The translations under genes were made by a program, and so were the position numbers. The notes under the pieces were generated by a model, which saw only the letters and a program-made list of their open reading frames with translations, searched no databases and had not been told where the DNA came from. Below are positions 55,932 through 62,897 of a stretch of 64,000 nucleotides of DNA, in pieces. Every line of letters starts with the position of its first letter. The stretch's first letter is position 1. The DNA lies in the NCBI RefSeq assembly GCF_025399795.1, contig NZ_JAODTZ010000007.1, forward strand, positions 124,001 through 188,000, written 5' to 3'. The DNA is from Streptomyces rhizosphaerihabitans. Its GTDB lineage: Bacteria > Actinomycetota > Actinomycetes > Streptomycetales > Streptomycetaceae.

Positions 55932-57517
55932 TCGCCACCCTCGCGCGGCTGGAGGCCGTGGAGAGCGGGCGGGCGCAGCCCGCCGCCACCGTGCTCCACC
56001 GCCATCTCGTCGAACGGCCGCTGGTGTTCGTGCCGCTCACCACCGCGGGCGAGGCCGGTGCCCCGCTGGGCGCGCTCGTCGGCACGGACCGGGACGCGCC
56101 CCGGCTGCTGGTCGTACCGCAGCCCCGCGACCGCGACCTGCGCTTCGCCTTCCTCGCGGAGCTGGCGGACATCGTCCTGCCCTACCTCGACTCGTACGCG
56201 GACGTGGTCGAGGCCGCCGAGCGCAGCGAGACCGACCCGGAGACCGGCAAGCGCGTCAAGGTCGAGGTAGAGCTGTGCGCGGACGCGCCGCAGCTGATCG
56301 TGCCGGGCCGCGCGGGCATCGAGTTCGTCCGCCTCCTCGGGCGCTCCACCCGTTTTCGCCGCACCGCGGAACAGGATCCCGAGACACCGCATCCGGCACC
56401 GCCCCGGGTGCCGTTGTTCGGGCGCTGGCTGACCCACTTCGGGGAGCGCGCCCGCGTGCCCGGCTCCGCACTGCTCCTGGCCCTCACCGACGTGCTGTCC
56501 CGGCACTGGGCCACCGGCCAGAGCAGCCTGGAGGACCAGCATCTCGGCGCGCTGCTCGCCTGGCTCGATCCGCCCGAGGGCGAGCCGGGCGCCGAGGCCG
56601 CGGTGCGGGCCGAGCTCCAGCGGGACGCCCGGGGCCAGCTCGTCTGCCCGCCCGCCGGACCGGCCACGGACCCCGCCTTCGACAACCAGCTGCTGGCCCC
56701 CGCCATCGAGCGCTACGACCGCGCGCGCACCGCGCTGGCCGCCGCCGAGGACGGCATCGAGGCGGACGACCGGCTCGGTGAACTCACCGCCGCGGAGCGG
56801 GACATCCGGAGACTCGTCGAGCGCGTCACCCGGCCCACCTGGGACGCGGTCTGGCGCGGACTCGACCTGCTGCGCACGCTGCCGGAAGGGGCGCACGCCA
56901 CCGACCGGTGGACCCGCGACCGCTGGTCGTTCACCGGACACCGCGACCGGGTCGTGGCGGGCGAGCCGCCGCAGCCGCGCCGCGACGACGCGGTCACCGC
57001 CGCGAACAAGCTGGCCACCCGCGAGCGCGAACAGGCCCGCCTGGAAGCACAGGAGGCCCTCGACGACCCGCTGGTCATGGCCGGCCGGCGGCTGGCCGGG
57101 GAGGCGTTCGCCGGAGAGGTCACCGATGTCGTGATGGCGTACAGCGAGGGCAAGCGGCCGAGCCCCCGCCCGCTGGTGACCGTCCGCACGGACGACCGCC
57201 CGCACCTGGGGGAACGGGCCAGGGTGTACCGCTCGCTCGGCGGGAAGCCGCAGGCCGCGGAGTTCGTGGGGCTCGACGACGAGGGCGCCGCCGTGGTGCT
57301 GCGGATCGTCGACAAGATGGGGCGCGGCAGGGAACCCGAGGCCGGGTCCCTGCCGGAGAAGGGGGACCTCGTCTGCTTCACCCTCTTCGAGCACGAGCAG
57401 CGCGGCGGCGCCAAGCTGCCCGAGCCGGAGGAGACACCGTGGACGCACGGAGGGCCGCCGGGTGAGCCAGGCGCCCTGCCGCTGCCGGACCCGGTGACCG
57501 AGGAGGACGTCCTTTGA
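55922..57517 (+). CDS. Unknown 531-residue protein of the nuclease-helicase cluster
   Basis: The start ATG at 55922 overlaps the nuclease gene end by 10 bases. I recognise no domain with confidence. Features are a long N-terminal part (LIATLARLEAVESGRAQP, VELCADAPQLIVPGRAGIEFVRLLG), a middle rich in acidic and Arg helices (IERYDRARTALAAAEDGIEADDRLGELTAAERDIRRLVERV), and a C-terminal beta-rich region (ERARVYRSLGGKPQAAEFVGLDDEGAAVVLRIV) that could be an OB-like fold. It lies between a nuclease and a helicase and may link them or bind DNA. The stop codon abuts an IS-like palindrome. Confidence 0.65.
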   Translation: MSLIATLARLEAVESGRAQPAATVLHRHLVERPLVFVPLTTAGEAGAPLGALVGTDRDAPRLLVVPQPRDRDLRFAFLAELADIVLPYLDSYADVVEAAERSETDPETGKRVKVEVELCADAPQLIVPGRAGIEFVRLLGRSTRFRRTAEQDPETPHPAPPRVPLFGRWLTHFGERARVPGSALLLALTDVLSRHWATGQSSLEDQHLGALLAWLDPPEGEPGAEAAVRAELQRDARGQLVCPPAGPATDPAFDNQLLAPAIERYDRARTALAAAEDGIEADDRLGELTAAERDIRRLVERVTRPTWDAVWRGLDLLRTLPEGAHATDRWTRDRWSFTGHRDRVVAGEPPQPRRDDAVTAANKLATREREQARLEAQEALDDPLVMAGRRLAGEAFAGEVTDVVMAYSEGKRPSPRPLVTVRTDDRPHLGERARVYRSLGGKPQAAEFVGLDDEGAAVVLRIVDKMGRGREPEAGSLPEKGDLVCFTLFEHEQRGGAKLPEPEETPWTHGGPPGEPGALPLPDPVTEEDVL

Positions 57518-57543
57518 ATCCTCCCCCGGCCAAAGGGGGATTC
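57516..57543. mobile_element. Terminal palindrome like an IS200/IS605 (TnpB) right end
   Basis: GAATCC...GGATTC arms with CCC/GGG inside and one bulged T form a hairpin over the last bases of the preceding stop. On the minus strand it reads GAATCCCCC, a loop, then GGGGGAGGATTCAA. To my recollection this is the form of Streptomyces IS605-type right ends. No transposase or TnpB gene is present. The rest of the 214-base gap (to 57731) holds other dyads (CCGGGTTGAAACCAGCCCGG) and one tiny ORF. Confidence 0.4.
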
Positions 57544-57648
57544 CTGGCTCACGCCGCCTGCGGGTCAGCAACCCGGCAGGTCTTCTGCGATCAACACCAG
57601 CCGGGTTGAAACCAGCCCGGTTTGATACGGCAAAGCTTGGAGGTGCAT

Positions 57649-57735
57649 GTGCTGTCCTGGCTCTCGATCAGCACGGTGTGCGCGCTTGGTTCTCGCACCG
57701 CACGGCATGCAGTCCACCTCGGAGGAACCCTGTGA
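57649..57735 (+). CDS. Possible 28-residue leader ORF coupled to the helicase gene
   Basis: GTG at 57649 follows GGAGG at 57639-57643. The reading frame VLSWLSISTVCALGSRTARH ends in TGA at 57733-57735, which overlaps the GTG start of the helicase. The product is hydrophobic at first. It could be a translational-coupling leader. The evidence is only the RBS and overlap. Confidence 0.3.
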   Translation: MLSWLSISTVCALGSRTARHAVHLGGTL

Positions 57736-59066
57736 CCGCCGTCTTCGACCCGGGCGCCGAGGCCGCCCGCGCCACCGACGCGATCCTGCGCGACACCCTG
57801 CACGGCACCGACCACGGTGTCGTGGTCGACTCCCCGCCGGGCGCCGGCAAGTCGACCCTCGTCGTCCGGGCCGCACTCGAACTGGCCGCCGCGGGACGCC
57901 CGTTGATGGTCATCGCGCAGACCAACGCCCAGGTCGACGACCTGGTGCTGCGGCTCGCCGAGAAGGCCCCGGAGCTGCCCGTGGGGCGGCTGCACAGCAG
58001 CGACTCCGACCCGTACGACAAGGCGCTCGACGGTCTCGGCCAAGTGCGCAAGTCGACGAAGGCGGCCGACCTCGCGGGCCTGGACGTCGTCATCTCCACC
58101 GCCGCGAAGTGGGCGCACGTCAAGGGCGTCGAGCCCTGGCGGCACGCGATCGTCGACGAGGCCTACCAGATGCGCTCGGACGCGCTGCTCGCCGTCGCCG
58201 GGCTCTTCGAGCGGGCGCTGTTCGTGGGCGACCCCGGGCAGTTGGACCCGTTCTCGATCGTCGGTTCGGAGCAGTGGGCGGGTCTGTCCTACGACCCGTC
58301 CGCGTCCGCGGTGACCACGCTGCTCGCGCACAATCCGCATCTGCCGCAGCACCGGCTGCCGGTGTCCTGGCGGCTGCCCGCGTCGGCCGCGCCACTGGTC
58401 TCGCACGCCTTCTATCCGTACACGCCGTTCCGCAGCGGCACCGGTCACGACGACCGGCGGCTGAACTTCGGTGTCCCGTCGGACGGTTCGGGCACCGACC
58501 GGGTCATCGACGAGGCGGCCGAGTCCGGTTGGGGCCTGCTGGAGCTGCCCGCCCGGCACACACCGCGCACGGACCCGGAGGCGGTGCACGCGGTGGCCGG
58601 GGTCGTACGGCGGCTGCTCGACCGGGGTGGTGCGGCCACGTCGGAGCGGGCCGAGGATCCGGTGCCGCTGACGGCCGACCGGATCGCCGTCGGCACGGCG
58701 CACCGGGACCAGGCCGCTGCCGTGCGGGCGGCGCTGACCGGCCTAGGCGTCGCGGACGTCACCGTCGACACGGCGAACCGGCTCCAGGGACGGGAGTTCG
58801 ACGTCACGGTCGTCCTGCATCCGCTGTCGGGGCGGCCCGACGCCACGGCGTTCCATCTGGAGACCGGACGCTTGTGCGTGCTCGCTTCCCGGCACCGGCA
58901 CGCGTGCATCGTGATCTGCCGGGAAGGAATCACGGAGTTGCTGGACGACCACCCGTCGACCGAGCCCGTACAGCTGGGAGTGACCGTGAAGTTTCCGGAT
59001 GGTTGGGAGGCCAATCATTCGGTGTTGTCCCATCTGGCGGAACATCGGGTGACGTGGCGGCCCTGA
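57732..59066 (+). CDS. SF1B (Upf1/Dna2-type) helicase
   Basis: The 444-residue protein starts at GTG 57732 with GGAGGAA 5 bases upstream. It has a complete SF1 set: Walker A VVDSPPGAGKSTLV, motif Ia VIAQTNAQVDDL, Walker B HAIVDEAYQM (DEAxQ), motif III VGDPGQLDPFS, motif V TANRLQGREFDVTVVLHP and motif VI VLASRHRHACIVI. DEAxQ plus GDxxQL and LQGREFD are most like Upf1/Dna2. It should move on single-stranded DNA or RNA with ATP. Its partners are the nuclease and the unknown protein upstream. Confidence 0.88.
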   Translation: MTAVFDPGAEAARATDAILRDTLHGTDHGVVVDSPPGAGKSTLVVRAALELAAAGRPLMVIAQTNAQVDDLVLRLAEKAPELPVGRLHSSDSDPYDKALDGLGQVRKSTKAADLAGLDVVISTAAKWAHVKGVEPWRHAIVDEAYQMRSDALLAVAGLFERALFVGDPGQLDPFSIVGSEQWAGLSYDPSASAVTTLLAHNPHLPQHRLPVSWRLPASAAPLVSHAFYPYTPFRSGTGHDDRRLNFGVPSDGSGTDRVIDEAAESGWGLLELPARHTPRTDPEAVHAVAGVVRRLLDRGGAATSERAEDPVPLTADRIAVGTAHRDQAAAVRAALTGLGVADVTVDTANRLQGREFDVTVVLHPLSGRPDATAFHLETGRLCVLASRHRHACIVICREGITELLDDHPSTEPVQLGVTVKFPDGWEANHSVLSHLAEHRVTWRP

Positions 59067-59208
59067 GCCCCGCTCCGGGCGCACCCGGCCCGGCGACGTC
59101 CCGGGGCTGGGCGCGCTCGACCCTTCGGGCCCACTTGCGCGGGCGCGAGACAATGGACGGTGGCCCTTTACCGACAGGGGCCCCTGAACCGTACGAGGAG
59201 GAGAAGAC

Positions 59209-59586
59209 ATGGCGGAGCCCACGCCGCGTCGGAACGAACCGCGGCTACGCCCCGCGCCCCTGCTCTTCGAGCCCGCGGAAGCCGCCGGGGATCCGGAGCA
59301 CTTCTTCGACCTGGAGTCGATCGACGATCCGCGCGCGCTGCTTGACCGGTCCACGGAGCTGGCGCACGCGTTTCGGGCCGCCGCCGACCGGGCCGTCGAG
59401 TTCCAGGCCATCGCCGCCGCGCAGCTCGCCGATCCGCGCCGCTTCGACCGGCTGACCGCCGCCTCGATCGCCGAGCGGGCCGAGTGGACCGAGGACTACG
59501 CGAAGAAGATGGTCGAGTTCGGCCAGGACCTGCTGCGGGGCACGGAGGGCAACGGACAGGGTCACGGGGTGACCGACCCACTCTGA
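59209..59586 (+). CDS. Small conserved protein, function unknown
   Basis: The 125-residue protein begins MAEPTPRRNEPRLRPAPLLFEP and has three amphipathic helices (DPRALLDRSTELAHAFRAAADRAVEFQAIAAAQLAD, RFDRLTAASIAERAEWTEDYAKKMVEFGQDLL). GGAGGAG stands before the ATG, so it is expressed. No domain recognised. It is 142 bases downstream of the helicase, with GCCCCG/CGGGGC arms that may form a weak terminator between. Confidence 0.75.
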   Translation: MAEPTPRRNEPRLRPAPLLFEPAEAAGDPEHFFDLESIDDPRALLDRSTELAHAFRAAADRAVEFQAIAAAQLADPRRFDRLTAASIAERAEWTEDYAKKMVEFGQDLLRGTEGNGQGHGVTDPL

Positions 59587-60003
59587 CCGGCTCCGCCGCA
59601 CCCGCCGCGCGCACCCGGCCGCACGCACCCGGCCGCACGCGCCACGGACCGGAACCGGGGGCGGGGCCGGACCGGAACCGGGGGCCTGAACCGGGGCCGA
59701 ACCGAGGGACGGGGCCGGACCGGAACCGGGACGGGACCGGAGCCGAACCGGAGAACCAGGACCGGAGACCCGGACCGGAGGCCGGAGACCAGAACCGGCG
59801 GCGGTACTGCGACCGGCGGACGGACCGGCGGAACGAACCGACACAGGCACCGGTGGAGAACCCTGCACCGGGAAAGTTCCGCCACCGCCCCAGACCCATC
59901 TGGCATATGCCAGCCGGGCAAGATACTCCACCTCACCCGCTCCTGTCCCGATTTCCGGCAACCCTCCGGGACGGAGCGCTCACCACCGGTAGATGTATCC
60001 GGC
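59587..60003. repeat. 417-base gap with degenerate ACCGG repeats
   Basis: From about 59640 to 59860 the sequence is a degenerate array of GGACCGGAACCGGGG-like units. Open frames here are on both strands and have no family likeness, so I call no gene. The right part carries the palindrome at 59900 and AAGATACT, which could be part of the promoter of the gene at 60004. Confidence 0.6.
59900..59913. promoter_or_regulatory. 14-base palindrome upstream of the primase-like gene
   Basis: CTGGCATATGCCAG is a perfect dyad in an AT-richer patch 90 bases upstream of the gene at 60004. It could be an operator. The site is not recognised. Confidence 0.4.
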
Positions 60004-60759
60004 ATGAGCAGCACACGGAACCCGCCGAGCAGCACCCCTCGCAGCCCCGGAGCGCCGTCTGCCGAGCGGCTGGACGTCTCGGGTGTCACGTCCGAGGGAG
60101 CCGCCTGGCTCGCCTCGGCGGGAGCGTATCCGCGAAGCACGCTCGCCCTCTGGCGCGAACGGCCGAACGCACCGGTCGTCCTGCCCTGCGGCAGCACCTT
60201 CGACGTCGTCAGCGCGCCGGCGCTCTTCGGACGGCGGATGCTCGACCGGCTCTGGGACGACGGACCGGGCTCGGGCCCGGTGGCGGCGCACCGCGGGCGG
60301 ATGCTGCTGTTCGCTGCGCCCGGCACCGCCCAGCGGCTCCCCTCGCTGATGGAGTGGGAGGAGTGGGGCTCGGGCGCCCGCGCGGGGCGGGAGGTCGTGG
60401 AACCCGAGGCCGCCGCGAAGCACGGCGGGCACGGCGGGCACGACGGGCGTGAGGCCGTGGGGCACGGCGGGCATGTGGGCCGGTGCCGGGAGGTGCCGCC
60501 GCTCCTCTGCCACGGTACGGGGGACGCGGTCACCGTGCCCGCGCTGAGCGGCGGCGGTGGCGGGCCGGAGGCCGTCCGGTCCGATTCCCGCTGGCTGGTC
60601 GCCCCCGACACGCGGCAGCCCTGGCTCCCCGGCCCCGAAATCCTGCTCTGGGCGGCCGTACGAGCGGCCCGTGCCGCGGCGTCGGCGTCGGTACGGATAT
60701 CGATTTTTCCTCGCGCCGATCAGGATGCTAAGGTCTACGACGTCAGCAGGCGCCGCTAG
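60004..60759 (+). CDS. Primase/polymerase N-terminal-like protein whose end lies in tRNA-Lys
   Basis: The 251-residue protein has GAAWLASAGAYPRSTLALWRE at the start and MLLFAAPGTAQRLPSLMEWEEWG in the middle. A His/Gly-rich insert follows (HGGHGGHDGREAVGHGGHVG), then PPLLCHGTGDAVTVPA, SRWLVAPDT and PEILLWAAVRAARAA. It is related to the small protein at 50225. Its stop codon TAG (60757-60759) falls inside the tRNA-Lys gene, so the last 10 bases overlap the tRNA. The start ATG has no strong RBS, and the AT-rich tail encodes SVRISIFPRADQDAKVYDV. Confidence 0.7.
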   Translation: MSSTRNPPSSTPRSPGAPSAERLDVSGVTSEGAAWLASAGAYPRSTLALWRERPNAPVVLPCGSTFDVVSAPALFGRRMLDRLWDDGPGSGPVAAHRGRMLLFAAPGTAQRLPSLMEWEEWGSGARAGREVVEPEAAAKHGGHGGHDGREAVGHGGHVGRCREVPPLLCHGTGDAVTVPALSGGGGGPEAVRSDSRWLVAPDTRQPWLPGPEILLWAAVRAARAAASASVRISIFPRADQDAKVYDVSRRR

Positions 60760-60823
60760 CTCAGTTGGTTAGAGCAGCTGACTCTTAATCAGCGGGTCCG
60801 GGGTTCGAGTCCCTGGCGGCGCA
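60750..60823 (+). tRNA. tRNA-Lys (CTT anticodon)
   Basis: The acceptor GCGCCGC pairs perfectly with GCGGCGC. D arm AGCTCAGTTGGTTAGAGC, anticodon loop CTCTTAA (CTT) and T arm GGGGTTCGAGTCCC are canonical. No CCA is encoded. Its promoter probably lies in the AT-rich 3' end of the upstream gene. A hairpin with a GAAA loop follows 6 bases after. Confidence 0.97.
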
Positions 60824-60828
60824 CGCCA

Positions 60829-60873
60829 ACGAGAGCGGGATGATTCGCGGAAACGCGAGCATCCCGCTCTCGT
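60829..60873 (+). terminator. Hairpin after tRNA-Lys
   Basis: Perfect 14-bp outer stem (ACGAGAGCGGGATG), a small internal loop, then TCGCG-GAAA-CGCGA with a GNRA tetraloop. Confidence 0.85.
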
Positions 60874-61013
60874 CGTTTCCGGCACCACGGACGCCCCATC
60901 GACCGCCGCCCGCTGGCTGTCGGCCGTCGCCCACCACCCGTCGCCTGCCCTGTCACCGGCCACCCGCCCACCCGGGAATCCGTACGGCAGCGCCCGGTGT
61001 CACCCAAGGCGGC

Positions 61014-62573
61014 TCAGCCAGTCGTGATCTTCACCGTCCAGGCCCCCGAAGCCGTCCGGTCCTCCACCTGGACCCGAACCTTCACGCCCGGCGCCTTGAA
61101 GCTCTCGCCGAGACTCACCGGCGCGTCCGCGAGCGGCGGGTACACCGAGTCCTCCCAGCAGGACTCCGTGTGCGGGTGGGCGTCGAGCACCTGGATGGGG
61201 CCGCTGCCCGACTCGGTCTCACTGCGGACCCGGTAGACGAGGACGCCCTGCTCGCACGTCGAGCCGTCGTTGCCCGCCGAGCCGCGCGCCTCGAGGGCGA
61301 CCGCGCTGTCCGGACCCGTGGGGACCACCACCAGCTTGGTACCCCGGCCGACCCCGAAGGTCTGCGAGCCGGGGGGTGCCGCCACGCCCACCGCACCCGA
61401 GGATGTGCCCGACCTGCCCGAGCCGCGCGCGGACGGCTGCGGCCCGCGGGAGGAGGCCCGTGGCCCGAGGACGGAGGCATCCGCGCGGCGCGCGGACACC
61501 CGTGGCCCCTGCAGGGCCGCCCCCGGCCCGCTCGGCGCGGCCGAACGGGTCGCCAGCACCCCGGAGCCGGCCGCCCCCCGGGCGCTCGCGCCGGCCGAAC
61601 CGACCGCGGAGTTGACGGGTCCGGCTTCCAGCGGCTCCAGCGTCAGACGGGTGGTGCCGGTGCCCAGGACGCACGCCACCTGGTGCGGTTCCAGCCACCC
61701 CAGCCGCCATTTGTGCCAGCCGAAGAGGTCGGGGGCGAGACCGAACTGGCTGCCCATGAGGTCCCAGTCGCCGACATAGGTGTCCCAGTCGCCCTTGCCG
61801 TCGGAAGGGCGGTGGTAGAGGTCGGGCAGGTCGAAGACGTGGCCGGTCTCGTGCGCGAGGACGAGGCGGTCCGGCGGATGCTTCTCGAAGACCGTGACGA
61901 CGCGTCGGATGGCCTTGCCGTCCGCGCGCAGAGAGGTGTCCAGGTTGACGACCTTCGTGGCGTCCGAGTCGACACCCGGCGCGTCCGGGTCCGCGATGAA
62001 GTAGACGACGTCGTAGCGCGAGAAGTCGACCCGCGGGTCGGCCACGGCGAGGGCGTCGCGCAGATAGGCGGCGCGGTCGGCGGCGTTCCAGTCCCGCTGT
62101 ATGGCGTACGACGTGGAGGCGTGCGGCATCTGGATCCAGGTGCGCTGCGGATGGGGGCGGACCGTGAACCTGCCGTACGAGGCACGCTCGAAGAAACGGC
62201 TGGTGGCGGGGAAGTAGTCGCCCGTCAGCTCGGCGGGCGTGGTGGTCGGGGTGGAGTCCGGGAAGGACAGGAAGACCATCACGGCGTCGAGGGGACGGGT
62301 GGGGCGCTCGTAGGAGGAGTTCCAGGTGTCGACGCCCTCCGAGTGGTGCGCCGTGGTCCGCGTCAGGGCGCAGGGGGACGCGAGGGGTTCGGCGAGCGCG
62401 TGGCCCGGCACCAGGGAGGTCGCGGCGAGCGCGGTCATCGAGGTGAACACGGCCGCGGTGCTGCGCCAGCGCGGTACACCGTCACGGGCGAGGCCGCGCG
62501 GGGCCTCGCGAGCGAGAACCCTCAGGGGGAGCGGACGCGGCACGTCGACCTCCGGATGCGGATTTCGGGACAC
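61014..62573 (-). CDS. Secreted M6-type zinc metalloprotease
   Basis: The GTG at 62573 gives 519 residues. A signal peptide (AAVFTSMTALAATSLVPGHALA, cleavage near residue 61) is followed by the protease: DAVMVFLSFPDSTPTTTP and then VLAHETGHVFDLPDLYH with the HExxH zinc motif at about 241-245. The Met-turn is DLMGSQ. About 95 residues of low-complexity Ser/Ala/Gly/Arg sequence are inserted before the C-terminal beta domain (TKLVVVPTGPDSAVALEARG). It should degrade proteins outside the cell. The start codon has a weak RBS. Confidence 0.85.
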   Translation of the reverse strand: MSRNPHPEVDVPRPLPLRVLAREAPRGLARDGVPRWRSTAAVFTSMTALAATSLVPGHALAEPLASPCALTRTTAHHSEGVDTWNSSYERPTRPLDAVMVFLSFPDSTPTTTPAELTGDYFPATSRFFERASYGRFTVRPHPQRTWIQMPHASTSYAIQRDWNAADRAAYLRDALAVADPRVDFSRYDVVYFIADPDAPGVDSDATKVVNLDTSLRADGKAIRRVVTVFEKHPPDRLVLAHETGHVFDLPDLYHRPSDGKGDWDTYVGDWDLMGSQFGLAPDLFGWHKWRLGWLEPHQVACVLGTGTTRLTLEPLEAGPVNSAVGSAGASARGAAGSGVLATRSAAPSGPGAALQGPRVSARRADASVLGPRASSRGPQPSARGSGRSGTSSGAVGVAAPPGSQTFGVGRGTKLVVVPTGPDSAVALEARGSAGNDGSTCEQGVLVYRVRSETESGSGPIQVLDAHPHTESCWEDSVYPPLADAPVSLGESFKAPGVKVRVQVEDRTASGAWTVKITTG

Positions 62574-62897
62574 CGCACCCAGCCTGATTCAATTTGTAAC
62601 ACTTCGCCCTGTTTGTCTGCACCAGAAGAGTGAGGGGGCCTACGGGCCGACACCCCCGGACCTTCACGGAACGTCACATGCGGTCGACGGGGAAGAGAAC
62701 CCGTCCAGATACAGGCAGAAACGATCTGTCAGAACGGGTGGTTGTTCCTGGACACTGGACAGTGGCCGCACCGTTTCGAGGCCAGCCACTATGATCGGCA
62801 CACTTTCCTGCACGGACACGGCTTGTGCGGCGGTCCATCACCGGCCGACCGCCCCGAGAGACCCATACGAAGAACGAGTGCACTGCGGGAGCGAGCG
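62574..62897. other. 324-base divergent intergenic region
   Basis: No gene is supported. It contains the promoters of the protease (minus) and the GGDEF gene (plus). TATGAT at 62790-62795 is a good -10 for the latter, without a clear -35. CACTG-GA-CAGTG is a dyad at 62753-62764. I saw no full BldD box. Confidence 0.5.

Noticed and set aside
60750..60823. Integrated element at tRNA-Lys
   Set aside because: No integrase or second copy of the tRNA 3' end is visible within the window.
62595..62795. BldD box in front of the cdgA-like gene
   Set aside because: AGTGA occurs near 62629 but no TNACT lies at a suitable distance; the CACTG/CAGTG dyad has the wrong orientation.
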